A stretch of 64,000 bases of DNA from UBA4416 sp040387555 (GTDB lineage: Bacteria; Bacteroidota; Bacteroidia; B-17B0; Aurantibacillaceae). This document shows, piece by piece, positions 1-8,864 of the stretch (its first letter is position 1; every line of letters begins with the position of its first letter). The notes beneath the pieces are model-generated. The model ran no database searches. It was not told the origin of the DNA and worked only from the letters and a program-made list of their open reading frames with translations. The stretch spans positions 62,001 through 126,000 of the forward strand of contig JAZKDO010000003.1 in NCBI GenBank assembly GCA_040387555.1, in the 5' to 3' direction. Position numbers and translations under genes: made by a program.

Positions 1-21
1 ATTCCCGTTAATAAAAACACC

Positions 22-29
22 TATATTTG
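22..29 (+). promoter_or_regulatory. Bacteroidota -7 promoter box of yidC
   Basis: TATATTTG matches the TAnnTTTG consensus exactly. The -33 element would lie at or beyond the left window edge and cannot be judged. The predicted transcript would begin at about position 35, which places the possible TTG start at 27 inside the promoter and supports the ATG at 54. Confidence 0.6.
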
Positions 30-53
30 CACCCTAAAAAAATCACTTCCCTC

Positions 54-1946
54 ATGGATAAAAAATCGCTTATTGGTTTAGGATTAATTGCCGCTATTTT
101 AATTGGTTGGCTGTCATTAACCGGGCCAAGCAAAGAACAAATTGCACGTAATAAACAAATAAAAGATTCGATTGAACTTGCAACTAAAATAAATCTGGTT
201 GCGGAAGAAGCAAAACTAGCAGTAAAAAAACTGGAAGAAAAAACAGATACAACTGTAAAAACTCCCATTTCCGATTCTCTACTTCAGTTGACAAATATAG
301 GTTTATATAGAGATTTTGCAGTTGCATCAAATGGGAAGCCGGAAATTGTAACCATTGAAAACGAGAATATAAAAGTTTTTATTTCTACAAAAGGAGCTCA
401 TGTTGAAAAAGTTATTTTAAAAAAATATAAACGTTATGGCAGCACACAGCCTTTAATTTTATTTGATAAAGATTCTACTTCTCAATATATGGAGTTGAAC
501 GCTTATGCAAATAATATGCGCATTAATACTGACAGTTTTTATTTTAAGCCATCATCGGTTTCAGAAATAGCAAACGTGGATGCTTCCAAATCAATAGTGT
601 TGAAACTTGAAACGTCAAAACCTGAAAGTTATATAGAGTTTGTTTATTCTTTAAAGGGTAATGAATATATGCTGGATTACGATGTGAATTTTGTAGGAAT
701 GCAAAACATTATTTCATCAAAAGATAGTAAAATTAAAATGCATTGGTCACAAGCTATGCCATCACAGGAGAAGCATATTACAAAAGAACGCGAGGCTGCC
801 ACAGTTTATTATAATGAAGTGAATGATGGAGTTGATTATATAAATGCAAGAAAGAATGAAGAAAAAATATTTGCAGAGAACAATGTTAAATGGGTTTGTT
901 TTAAACAACAGTTTTTTAATTCAACACTGATCGCTGATACTGAATTTTTAAAGGAAGGGAGTTATGTTAAAACCTCTGAAAATCCAGTGTCTAAAGAATT
1001 TGTTAAGACTATTACAGCAGAAGTTTCAATTCCATTTAAACATAGTTCTTCTGAAAAATTTGGGATGGCGTATTATTTTGGTCCTACACAATACAATACA
1101 TTAAAAGCATATGACCTCGATCTTGAAAAAATTATCCCTTTAGGCTGGAGTGTTTTTAGTTATATCAACAAATGGATGATAATACCGTTGTTCAATATTT
1201 TTTCTGGCTTAAATAGTGGAATCATTATTTTAATTCTGACTTTAATTCTGAAGACATTATTATTTCCTATCGCTTATAAAACTTATATGAGTAGCTCAAA
1301 AATGAGAGTTTTAAAGCCTGAGATAGATGAGTTAAATGCAAAATACGAGAAGAATGATGATCCAATGAAAAAGCAGCAGGAAACAATGGCGTTGTATCGT
1401 AGGGCAGGTGCAAACCCTCTTTCAGGTTGTTTGCCAATGTTACTTCAGTTTCCAATTCTTATTGCTTTATTTGGTTTTTTTCCTGCAGCAATTGAATTAA
1501 GACAAAAAGGATTTTTATGGACAGATGATTTATCCACTTATGATTCCGTATACAATTTTGGTTTTGAAGTTTGGGGCTTCGGAGATCATGTTAGTATGTT
1601 TGCAATATTAATGTTCGCTTCAACTATTATTTATACATGGATGAACCAGGCGATGCTTCAGCCACAGCAAACGCAAATGCCGGGCATGAAGTATATGATG
1701 TATTTAATGCCAGTGATATTTTTAGCAGTAATGAACAGTTATGCAGCGGGTTTAAGCTGGTATTATTTCCTTGCTAATATTATTACCTTTCTTCAAACAT
1801 GGTTGATGAAAAAAATTATTGATGATGGAAAGATTAGAGAACAATTATTAGCTAACATGAAAAAACCTGAGAAGAAATCAGGATTCCAGGCTAAGCTGGA
1901 AGAAATGGCAAAACAACGCCAACAGCTACCAAGTAAAAAGAAATAA
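54..1946 (+). CDS. yidC: Membrane protein insertase YidC
   Basis: YidC inserts and folds inner-membrane proteins, alone or together with SecYEG. The 630-residue protein has an N-terminal membrane anchor (about residues 5-20), a large periplasmic domain (about 60-370) and the conserved C-terminal insertase core with five membrane segments (about 385-600). The core contains a lysine in the motif LKTLLFP where E. coli YidC carries its groove arginine, so the positive charge is kept. The C-terminus is basic and rich in Lys and Gln, as usual for ribosome contact. I chose ATG 54 over an in-frame TTG at 27 because the TTG lies inside the -7 box. A strong terminator follows directly, so the gene ends its transcription unit here. 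Confidence 0.97.
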   Translation: MDKKSLIGLGLIAAILIGWLSLTGPSKEQIARNKQIKDSIELATKINLVAEEAKLAVKKLEEKTDTTVKTPISDSLLQLTNIGLYRDFAVASNGKPEIVTIENENIKVFISTKGAHVEKVILKKYKRYGSTQPLILFDKDSTSQYMELNAYANNMRINTDSFYFKPSSVSEIANVDASKSIVLKLETSKPESYIEFVYSLKGNEYMLDYDVNFVGMQNIISSKDSKIKMHWSQAMPSQEKHITKEREAATVYYNEVNDGVDYINARKNEEKIFAENNVKWVCFKQQFFNSTLIADTEFLKEGSYVKTSENPVSKEFVKTITAEVSIPFKHSSSEKFGMAYYFGPTQYNTLKAYDLDLEKIIPLGWSVFSYINKWMIIPLFNIFSGLNSGIIILILTLILKTLLFPIAYKTYMSSSKMRVLKPEIDELNAKYEKNDDPMKKQQETMALYRRAGANPLSGCLPMLLQFPILIALFGFFPAAIELRQKGFLWTDDLSTYDSVYNFGFEVWGFGDHVSMFAILMFASTIIYTWMNQAMLQPQQTQMPGMKYMMYLMPVIFLAVMNSYAAGLSWYYFLANIITFLQTWLMKKIIDDGKIREQLLANMKKPEKKSGFQAKLEEMAKQRQQLPSKKK

Positions 1947-1948
1947 TG

Positions 1949-1978
1949 AAAAAAGTCTGCTATTTAGCAGACTTTTTT
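1949..1978 (+). terminator. Intrinsic terminator after yidC
   Basis: The arms AAAAAGTCTGCT and AGCAGACTTTTT form a perfect stem around the four-base loop ATTT, running into a T tract. It starts two bases after the yidC stop codon. Confidence 0.9.
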
Positions 1979-2062
1979 CTTGAGTTGAATTCTTACTACA
2001 ATAATTCTACAAAAATTAATCGTTAACAATCCAATAACTGGTCTAATTTAACTGTGTTTTCA

Positions 2063-2093
2063 TTGGTTTTGAAATATTATTCTTTTAAATTAG
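2063..2093 (+). promoter_or_regulatory. Candidate promoter of the Asp-box T9SS protein
   Basis: TTG at 2063-2065 is followed after 20 bases by TAAATTAG (2086-2093), a six-of-eight-base relative of TAnnTTTG. The position, 30 bases before the start codon, fits, but the match is imperfect. Confidence 0.35.
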
Positions 2094-2123
2094 TGGAATA
2101 AAAATTAAATAAAACATCTATTC

Positions 2124-5100
2124 ATGAAGCTATTCTTTCGGTTTTTACCATTCTTACTTTTAATAATGCAGTTTACCAGCCACGCACAGAGCTGGGTGAA
2201 TAAAATGCAGGATTCATCAGAAAATTTTTATACGATTCAACAAGACTTTAATAATTATTGGCAAAATAGAACGTATGAGAGAGGAAAAGGGTATAAAGCT
2301 TTCAGACGGTGGGAATGGTTTATGGAACCTAGAGTTTATCCATCAGGAGATTTAAAAAATGGTTCACGTTCAAAAGCTTTTGAAGAGTTTAATAAATATC
2401 TGGCGCAAAACCCGAGCTTTAAACAAAAAATTAATTCTACAATGGCTACAGCATCCACAGGAAGCTGGACACCCATGGGTCCATTTGGCTCTCCAATAAA
2501 TGGTGATGCAGGTAGAATAACTTTTATAAGATTTATGCCCGGAAATTCCAATACAATTTTTGTTGGAACTGGTGCTGGAGGATTATGGGTATCAACCGAT
2601 GGGGGTGTAAACTGGGCAACAAACACAAACTCCTTAACTGTTTTAGGTTGTTCTGACCTTGCAATAGATCCAATAAATACAAATATCATGTATCTGGCAA
2701 CAGGCGATATTGATGCGGGGGATACATATTCGATAGGAATTTTAAAATCAATTGATGGAGGTGTTACCTGGAATACAACCGGCTTATCTTCATGGTTAGT
2801 GTCATCTTCAAGAAGAATAGGCAGGTTACTTATTAATCCCCTTAATTCTAACATTTTATTCGCAGCAACATCACAAGGGATATATAGAACTAACAATGCT
2901 GGAACTACATGGGCAATTGTGCGATCTGGAAATTTCAAGGACATGGAATATCGTCCGGGAGATACGAGTACAGTTTATGCTGTGACATCTTCTACTTTTT
3001 ATAAATCAGTAACAGGTGGTAACACATCTGCATCTTTTGTTCAAATAACCAATGGATTGCCTACGGGAGGCGCAAGACAAGTAATATCAGTAACTCCTGC
3101 TGATCCAAATTACGTGTACATTTTAAGAAGCGCTTCAGATAACTCTTTTGGAGGAGTATTTCGCTCAGTAAATTCCGGCGCCGGCTTTACATTAATGTCC
3201 GATTTTCCAAATATTTTTGGATGGGATTCCGATGGAAGTGATTTTGGAGGACAGGGATGGTATGACATTGCTTGTGGAGTTTCGCCAACTGATAAAGATG
3301 AGATTATATGTGGAGGAGTAAATAGCTGGAAGTCTTATGACGGAGGCGCAAACTGGAGTTTAAATACCCATTGGTACGGCGGTGGGGCACCCTATGTGCA
3401 TGCCGATTTACACGCAGTGGAATATGCAAATGGAAATACTTGTTATTTAGGAACAGATGGTGGAATTGCTGTTTCAACAGATAATGGCGCAAACTGGACA
3501 ACTATTAATGGACAAATGGATATCGCACAATCCTACCGCATAGGTCAATCCTCTACAACTGCCAATTATGTTTTGTCCGGACACCAGGATAATGGAACCA
3601 ACTTGTTGAATGGAACAACGTGGAAAGAAGTATATGGTGGGGATGGAGCAGATTGTTTTGTTGATTGGAGTAACAATAACACAATGGTAGAAAGTTATGT
3701 AAATGGTGATTTCAATTTATCAACCAATGGAGGCAATAGTTGGTCGGGTATTACTTCTGGCCTGACGGGTTCAGCAGCATGGGTGGCTCCAATCATTCAA
3801 TCTCCCCATGCGTCGAGTACATATTATTGCGGATATCAACAAGTTTTTAAATCAACTAATAAAGGAACCGCCTGGACACAAATGGGAACCATTAGCGGCT
3901 CTGGTCAGATATTATATTTAGCTGCAGCCCCATCTAACTCTTTAGTGCTTTATGCTGCAACAGAAACAAATTTATATAAAACAGTAAATGGAGGTTCTAC
4001 CTGGGTAACAATAACCTCAGGATTGCCAGTATCCAGTGCGGTAATTACAAGAATGACTGTTGATAATACTGATCATAACAATGTGTTTGTGTCATTTTCA
4101 GGATATTCTGCCACAAACAAAGTATTTGTAACTGCCAACGGAGGTTCCAACTGGACTAATATTTCAACCGGTTTACCAAATTTGCCTGTAAATTGTGTTA
4201 TTTATTCAAATAATTCGAATGATGCCATTTATGCTGGGACAGATGTTGGCGTTTATTATAAGGATGGTAGTATGTCAACATGGATGCCTTTTATGACAGG
4301 ATTACCAAATGTAATTGTGAACGATTTTGAAATATTTTATCCAACAGGAAAAATCAGAGCTGGAACATACGGAAGAGGTGTATGGCAATCTGATCTCTAT
4401 TCTGACCCTAATTCAGCTCCAGTAGCAAATTATTCAACGGTTTTTAGTTCTGCCTGTATAAATATTCCGCTTGCCCTTACAGATCAATCTTCCGGCACTC
4501 CTACTGCTTGGAGTTGGACGCTAACAGGTGCTTCTACACCTACTGCTTCTGTCAAAAATCCTTCAGTAACTTATACTGCAACGGGAGTTTATACAATTTC
4601 ATTAGTTTCTACTAATGCTAATGGTTCCAGTGTAGTATATTCAAATACAATTAATGTTACCTCACCTCCAATTTTAAGTGTGACCTCTGTTACGGCATGC
4701 CAGGTCCAATCCAAAGCTCTTACTGCTAGTGGAGCATCAAGCTATTCGTGGTCTACTGGCTCAGTTGCAGCCACAATAATTGCATCGCCTTCAGTCACAA
4801 CAGTTTATACTGTAACTGGATATAGTGGAGCATGTTCTGTGTCGGCAACTGCTACTATTTCAGTTGGAAGCTTTCCTCCAATTCCAACTATTTCGCAAAA
4901 TGGTAATATTTTGATGTCAAGTTCGGCAACAAACAATCAATGGTATTTAAATGGTTCGCCTATTTCAGGAGCTACAGCTCAAACTTATACGTTCACGCAG
5001 GATGGATCATATAGCGTTGTTGTAACGTCAATGTATGGATGTTCCAGGACATCAACAAGCATTAGTGTGGTTATGACAAATGTGGCGGATGCTGCTTCTA

Positions 5101-5342
5101 TAAATACTATACTAATAAGCCCTAATCCGGTAAAGGATATGATTTATATCAATAGTTCAATTAAAGAAGCAAAAGTCATCAATTTCACAATTTATTCTGT
5201 TACTGGCCAGGTTATAAAAAATGGCACAATTAATTTGAATAACAAAGAAGGTATTTCTGTTTCTGATATAGCTGCTGGTGTTTACGAAATTAAATTTAAT
5301 TCCAACGAATCCAGTTCAACTTATAAATTCGTTAAAGAGTAA
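2124..5342 (+). CDS. Secreted Asp-box (BNR/sialidase-like propeller) protein with PKD domain and T9SS type A sorting domain
   Basis: This 1072-residue protein starts with a clear signal peptide (about residues 1-22, cleavage after SHA-Q). Residues about 110-760 carry repeated Asp-box type motifs of the form S-x-D/N-G-G-x-x-W (for example STDGGVNW, SIDGGVTW, SYDGGANW, TVNGGSTW), typical of VPS10/sialidase-like beta-propellers. A PKD-like domain follows (about 785-855), then Ig-like modules, and a C-terminal domain (about 995-1072) with the sequence SPNPVKDMIYI and a Lys-rich end, which is the T9SS type A sorting signal. The protein is therefore probably exported by Sec and T9SS and anchored on or released from the cell surface. 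No catalytic residues can be assigned, so the substrate is unknown. It is monocistronic between two terminators. Confidence 0.88.
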   Translation: MKLFFRFLPFLLLIMQFTSHAQSWVNKMQDSSENFYTIQQDFNNYWQNRTYERGKGYKAFRRWEWFMEPRVYPSGDLKNGSRSKAFEEFNKYLAQNPSFKQKINSTMATASTGSWTPMGPFGSPINGDAGRITFIRFMPGNSNTIFVGTGAGGLWVSTDGGVNWATNTNSLTVLGCSDLAIDPINTNIMYLATGDIDAGDTYSIGILKSIDGGVTWNTTGLSSWLVSSSRRIGRLLINPLNSNILFAATSQGIYRTNNAGTTWAIVRSGNFKDMEYRPGDTSTVYAVTSSTFYKSVTGGNTSASFVQITNGLPTGGARQVISVTPADPNYVYILRSASDNSFGGVFRSVNSGAGFTLMSDFPNIFGWDSDGSDFGGQGWYDIACGVSPTDKDEIICGGVNSWKSYDGGANWSLNTHWYGGGAPYVHADLHAVEYANGNTCYLGTDGGIAVSTDNGANWTTINGQMDIAQSYRIGQSSTTANYVLSGHQDNGTNLLNGTTWKEVYGGDGADCFVDWSNNNTMVESYVNGDFNLSTNGGNSWSGITSGLTGSAAWVAPIIQSPHASSTYYCGYQQVFKSTNKGTAWTQMGTISGSGQILYLAAAPSNSLVLYAATETNLYKTVNGGSTWVTITSGLPVSSAVITRMTVDNTDHNNVFVSFSGYSATNKVFVTANGGSNWTNISTGLPNLPVNCVIYSNNSNDAIYAGTDVGVYYKDGSMSTWMPFMTGLPNVIVNDFEIFYPTGKIRAGTYGRGVWQSDLYSDPNSAPVANYSTVFSSACINIPLALTDQSSGTPTAWSWTLTGASTPTASVKNPSVTYTATGVYTISLVSTNANGSSVVYSNTINVTSPPILSVTSVTACQVQSKALTASGASSYSWSTGSVAATIIASPSVTTVYTVTGYSGACSVSATATISVGSFPPIPTISQNGNILMSSSATNNQWYLNGSPISGATAQTYTFTQDGSYSVVVTSMYGCSRTSTSISVVMTNVADAASINTILISPNPVKDMIYINSSIKEAKVINFTIYSVTGQVIKNGTINLNNKEGISVSDIAAGVYEIKFNSNESSSTYKFVKE

Positions 5343-5360
5343 AAACTTTTGTAAAAAGAG

Positions 5361-5390
5361 AGCCGCTGGTGTAAACTGGCGGCTTTTTTT
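5361..5390 (+). terminator. Intrinsic terminator after the Asp-box protein
   Basis: The stem AGCCGC / GCGGCT (5361-5366 and 5379-5384) is followed by seven T. It lies 19 bases after the stop codon. Confidence 0.75.
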
Positions 5391-5411
5391 ATGCTTTTTA
5401 AACATCTGAAT

Positions 5412-5437
5412 TTGCAAAAAATTAGACTGAATATTTG
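5412..5437 (+). promoter_or_regulatory. Candidate promoter of the nuo operon
   Basis: AATATTTG at 5430-5437 differs from TAnnTTTG only in its first base, and a TTG occurs at 5412-5414. The 15-base spacing is shorter than the usual 19-20, so this is tentative. No other box is better in the 99 bases between the preceding terminator and nuoA. Confidence 0.3.
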
Positions 5438-5489
5438 ATGTTTTCCGTAAAAATGGTTAACCTTACATTCACTAATTAAATTGTAATTT

Positions 5490-5864
5490 ATGAATACGGC
5501 ATCAACCCCTTTAGATTATTTACCAATTGTATTAATGTTTATCGTTGCTCTTGGGTTTGTAGTTACCACAATGCTTGCATCACATTGGTTAGGCCCAAAA
5601 CGTAAGACAAAAATCAAGCTGGAATCTTTCGAGTGTGGTATTGAATCAGAAGGAAATGCACGTTTACCATTCGCTATTAAGTATTTCTTAGTAGCTATTT
5701 TATTTGTGCTTTTCGACATAGAAGTAATTTTTATGTATCCATGGGCTGTAAACTTTAAAGAATTAGGAATGCTTGGTGTGATAGAAGTGTTTACATTTAT
5801 TATATTGTTATTAGTTGGGTTTTACTATATGCTTTCTAAAAAAGCATTGAAGTGGGAAGAGTAA
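5490..5864 (+). CDS. nuoA: NADH-quinone oxidoreductase subunit A
   Basis: This is the small membrane subunit of complex I, next to the quinone site at the junction of the membrane and peripheral arms. The 124 residues contain three membrane segments and the family signature FECGIES between segments 1 and 2, with the conserved Cys, followed by the acidic FDIEVIF stretch of segment 2. It is the first gene of a 13-kb, 14-gene operon in the canonical order A to N. A 61-base spacer with a short tandem repeat separates it from nuoB, the longest gap in the operon. Confidence 0.97.
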   Translation: MNTASTPLDYLPIVLMFIVALGFVVTTMLASHWLGPKRKTKIKLESFECGIESEGNARLPFAIKYFLVAILFVLFDIEVIFMYPWAVNFKELGMLGVIEVFTFIILLLVGFYYMLSKKALKWEE

Positions 5865-5900
5865 ATAAAAAGTTAGAAATCAGAGATAAGAAATTAAATT

Positions 5901-5922
5901 CTTAAATCTTAAATCTTAAATT
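5901..5922 (+). repeat. Three copies of a 7-bp tandem repeat in the nuoA-nuoB spacer
   Basis: The heptamer CTTAAAT is repeated three times head to tail directly upstream of nuoB. The same sequence occurs once upstream of nuoN (about 17138-17146) and in the divergent promoter at 43811-43824. It may be only an AT-rich spacer, but copy-number variation here could alter nuoB translation. Confidence 0.6.
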
Positions 5923-5925
5923 GAA

Positions 5926-6489
5926 ATGGCAAAAGAAATAATAAAACGCACAAAACCTGAAATCGCTAAAAGTCCGGAAGGGCTCGAAGGGCCAGGTTTT
6001 TTTGCAACGAAGTTAGAAGATGTAGTTGGATTGGCCCGTAAGAATTCGTTATGGCCATTGCCTTTTGCAACATCTTGTTGTGGTATTGAATTTATGGCTA
6101 CAATGGCCTCTCATTACGACTTAGGTCGTTTTGGATCAGAACGTTTAAGCTTTTCTCCACGTCAGGCAGATATGTTAATGGTAATGGGAACCATCGCAAA
6201 AAAAATGGGGCCTATCTTACGCCAGGTATACGAACAAATGGCTGAGCCTCGTTGGGTTTTATCTGTAGGCGCATGCGCCAGTAGCGGTGGTATTTTTGAT
6301 ACGTATTCGGTATTGCAGGGAATCGATAAAATTATTCCGGTTGATGTTTATGTGCCGGGTTGTCCTCCGCGCCCTGAACAAATATTAGAAGGAGTTTTAA
6401 AAATTCAGGAAATGGCTCAAAATGAATCTTTCAGAAGAAGAGAATCAGAAGAGTACAAAAAAATGTTGAACTCATACGGAATAGAATAA
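5926..6489 (+). CDS. nuoB: NADH-quinone oxidoreductase subunit B
   Basis: NuoB carries iron-sulfur cluster N2, the last electron carrier before ubiquinone or menaquinone. All four ligand cysteines are visible: the adjacent pair in CCGIEF (about residues 50-51), the one in GACASSGG (about 115) and the one in VPGCPPRPEQ (about 145). The 187-residue length is normal. It sits in the peripheral arm next to NuoD and is followed after nine bases by nuoC. Confidence 0.97.
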   Translation: MAKEIIKRTKPEIAKSPEGLEGPGFFATKLEDVVGLARKNSLWPLPFATSCCGIEFMATMASHYDLGRFGSERLSFSPRQADMLMVMGTIAKKMGPILRQVYEQMAEPRWVLSVGACASSGGIFDTYSVLQGIDKIIPVDVYVPGCPPRPEQILEGVLKIQEMAQNESFRRRESEEYKKMLNSYGIE

Positions 6490-6498
6490 TTCAAAACT

Positions 6499-6993
6499 AT
6501 GGAGCTTTTAGATATTGTTAATGCAAAATTAAATGAACGTTTTCCTGGGGAGATTGAATCAGCGGCTCTTCTTTATGATTATCCCGTATTTACTGTTAAA
6601 AAAGACAGTATGCATGATGTTCTTAAATTCTTAAAGGAAGATGAAGAATTAAACTTTCATTTCTTAACTACTTTATGTGGAGTGCAAACGGCAGATGAGA
6701 AACATTTAGGTGTAGTTTATCATTTACACAACATGCCTAAAAATTACCGCATCCGTTTAAAAACTTTTTTTGATATCAATAAACCTGAAATTCCAACAGT
6801 TACTGATCTTTATCCAACCGCTAACTGGATGGAAAGAGAAACTTACGATTTTTTTGGTGTGAGATTTAAAGGTCATCCAAATTTGAAGCGTATTTTAAAC
6901 GTGGATGAAATGGATATTTTTCCAATGAGAAAAGAATATCCTTTGGAAGACCAATCCAGAACGGATAAGAAAGATGATATGTTTGGACGTTAA
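6499..6993 (+). CDS. nuoC: NADH-quinone oxidoreductase subunit C
   Basis: This 164-residue protein belongs to the 30-kDa subunit family of complex I, a peripheral-arm scaffold without cofactors. The family signature ERETYDFFGVRFKGHP is present near residues 113-128, followed by LKRIL and the acidic PLEDQSR tail. NuoC and NuoD are separate genes here, not fused as in E. coli. Confidence 0.96.
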   Translation: MELLDIVNAKLNERFPGEIESAALLYDYPVFTVKKDSMHDVLKFLKEDEELNFHFLTTLCGVQTADEKHLGVVYHLHNMPKNYRIRLKTFFDINKPEIPTVTDLYPTANWMERETYDFFGVRFKGHPNLKRILNVDEMDIFPMRKEYPLEDQSRTDKKDDMFGR

Positions 6994-7031
6994 TTAGTTT
7001 TTTGAAATAGGAAAACGAAACAAAATTAAAG

Positions 7032-8246
7032 ATGAGTAAAAAAGAAACGGTTTATTCCATTAACCAGGAAGTGATAGAAGAAAAAGAATATTCTACACTT
7101 AACCTTGGCCCTACACATCCAGCCACACATGGTATTTTTCAGAACGTATTGAAAATGGATGGCGAGATCATTCATGAAGCAACGCCAACTATTGGATACA
7201 TTCACCGTGCTTTTGAAAAATTAGCGGAGCGCAGACCATACGCGCAGATTACACCGATCACCGACCGAATGAATTACTGTTCATCACCCATCAACAATAT
7301 GGGTTGGTATATGACAGTAGAAAAATTGATAGGAGCAAAAATCCCCAAGCGTGCAGAATACCACCGCGTCATCATCATGGAATTGGCACGTATCGCCGAT
7401 CATATTATCTGTAACTCAGTTATAGGGGTAGACACAGGAGCCATGACCGGATTCTTATATATCTTTCAATGGAGAGAAAAAATTTATGAAATCTTTGAAG
7501 AAATTTGTGGCGCACGTTTAACAACAAATATTGGCCGTATTGGTGGTTTTGATAAAGAGTGGAATAAAAAAACCTGGGATTTACTGGATACCTTTCTAAA
7601 AGATTTTCCGGCCGGGTTAAAAGAATTTTCAAATTTACTGGAGCGTAATAAAATTTTCATGGACCGTACTGTTAACTGCGGACCTATCTCCGCTGATAAA
7701 GCTTTGGGTTATGGTTTCACAGGGCCAAATTTAAGAGCAGCAGGAATCGACTATGATGTGCGTGTCATGAACCCGTATTCTTCTTACGAAGATTTTACAT
7801 TTACTATTCCGGTAGGTACACAGGGAGATACATACGACCGTTTTATGGTTCGTCAACATGAAATGTGGCAATCATTAAGCATCATTGAACAGGCTATTAA
7901 AAAAATGCCGGAAGGCCCAATGCATGCTAATTTACCTGACTTCTATCTGCCACCGAAAGAGGAAGTGTATAATAACATGGAAGCATTGATCTATCATTTT
8001 AAAATTGTGATGGGCGAAACAGATGTTCCGGTTGGAGAAGTATATCACTGCGTAGAAGGAGGGAACGGAGAATTAGGATTTTACCTGATCAGTGATGGCG
8101 GACGAACTCCTTACCGTTTGCATTTCCGCAGACCATGCTTCATTTATTACCAGGCTTATTCAGAAATGGTAAAAGGGATCATGTTGTCGGATGCAATTTT
8201 AACGATGAGTAGTATGAATGTGATTGCTGGTGAATTAGATTCTTAA
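7032..8246 (+). CDS. nuoD: NADH-quinone oxidoreductase subunit D
   Basis: This is the 49-kDa subunit, which forms most of the quinone-binding cavity with NuoB. The 404-residue protein shows the N-terminal LGPTHPATHG motif (about residues 26-35), the quinone-site region around it, and the C-terminal R-x-H-F-R-R-P stretch of the family, which descends from NiFe hydrogenase large subunits. As expected for complex I, the hydrogenase metal-ligand cysteines are absent at the C-terminus. It follows nuoC by 38 bases. Confidence 0.97.
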   Translation: MSKKETVYSINQEVIEEKEYSTLNLGPTHPATHGIFQNVLKMDGEIIHEATPTIGYIHRAFEKLAERRPYAQITPITDRMNYCSSPINNMGWYMTVEKLIGAKIPKRAEYHRVIIMELARIADHIICNSVIGVDTGAMTGFLYIFQWREKIYEIFEEICGARLTTNIGRIGGFDKEWNKKTWDLLDTFLKDFPAGLKEFSNLLERNKIFMDRTVNCGPISADKALGYGFTGPNLRAAGIDYDVRVMNPYSSYEDFTFTIPVGTQGDTYDRFMVRQHEMWQSLSIIEQAIKKMPEGPMHANLPDFYLPPKEEVYNNMEALIYHFKIVMGETDVPVGEVYHCVEGGNGELGFYLISDGGRTPYRLHFRRPCFIYYQAYSEMVKGIMLSDAILTMSSMNVIAGELDS

Positions 8247-8277
8247 AAATAAAAACAAAAGATTGAATTAAATAAAT

Positions 8278-8859
8278 ATGAGTTCACAAGTACACGGAGC
8301 ACAAAAATTTGACGAAGCTAAACGCGCTGCAACAGTGTTCAGCGAAGAGGCAATGAAAACAGTGCAAACGATCATTTCTCATTATCCACCTGAAAAAATT
8401 AAGTCAGCTATGTTGCCGGTTTTGCATGTGGCGCAGGCAGAGTTCGGTGGCTGGTTAAGTCCGGAAACAATGGACTATGTAGCTTCCATTTTAAAGGTTC
8501 GTCCAGTTGAAGTGTTTGAGGTAGCATCTTTTTACACGATGTATAACTTAAAGCCAATGGGTAAATGCGTGTTGGAAGTTTGCCAAACCAGCTCATGCTG
8601 GTTAAATGGTGCAGAAGACATCGTAAAATATATTGAGAAAAAATTAAATATTAAAGTGGGTGAAACTACCAAAGACGGCATGTTTTCTTTAAAAGTTGCT
8701 GAATGTTTGGGTTCTTGTGGCACTGCACCCATGCTTCAATGCGGAGCTAGCTACCACGAAAATTTAACTTACGATAAAGTAGATACACTTTTAGAAAACT
8801 ACAGAGCAGAAGGTAAGTTAAGAAGTTATACAGATATGGATTATAAAAACACATTATAA
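8278..8859 (+). CDS. nuoE: NADH-quinone oxidoreductase subunit E
   Basis: NuoE is the 24-kDa thioredoxin-like subunit of the NADH dehydrogenase module and binds the [2Fe-2S] cluster N1a. The four ligand cysteines are seen as C-x4-C in VCQTSSC (about residue 100) and C-x3-C in AECLGSCG (about 142-146). The 193 residues include an N-terminal helical bundle. It is next to nuoF with five bases between, consistent with the tight NuoE-NuoF heterodimer. Confidence 0.97.
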   Translation: MSSQVHGAQKFDEAKRAATVFSEEAMKTVQTIISHYPPEKIKSAMLPVLHVAQAEFGGWLSPETMDYVASILKVRPVEVFEVASFYTMYNLKPMGKCVLEVCQTSSCWLNGAEDIVKYIEKKLNIKVGETTKDGMFSLKVAECLGSCGTAPMLQCGASYHENLTYDKVDTLLENYRAEGKLRSYTDMDYKNTL

Positions 8860-8864
8860 TTGTC

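Noticed and set aside
27..53. TTG start that would lengthen YidC by nine residues
   Set aside because: The TTG is part of the exact -7 promoter box TATATTTG, so it would not be transcribed; ATG 54 gives the normal N-terminus.
2336..2944. Long minus-strand reading frame (202 codons) inside the Asp-box protein gene
   Set aside because: It is antisense to a gene with clear signal peptide and sorting domain; composition is that of a mirrored repeat gene, with no recognisable motif.
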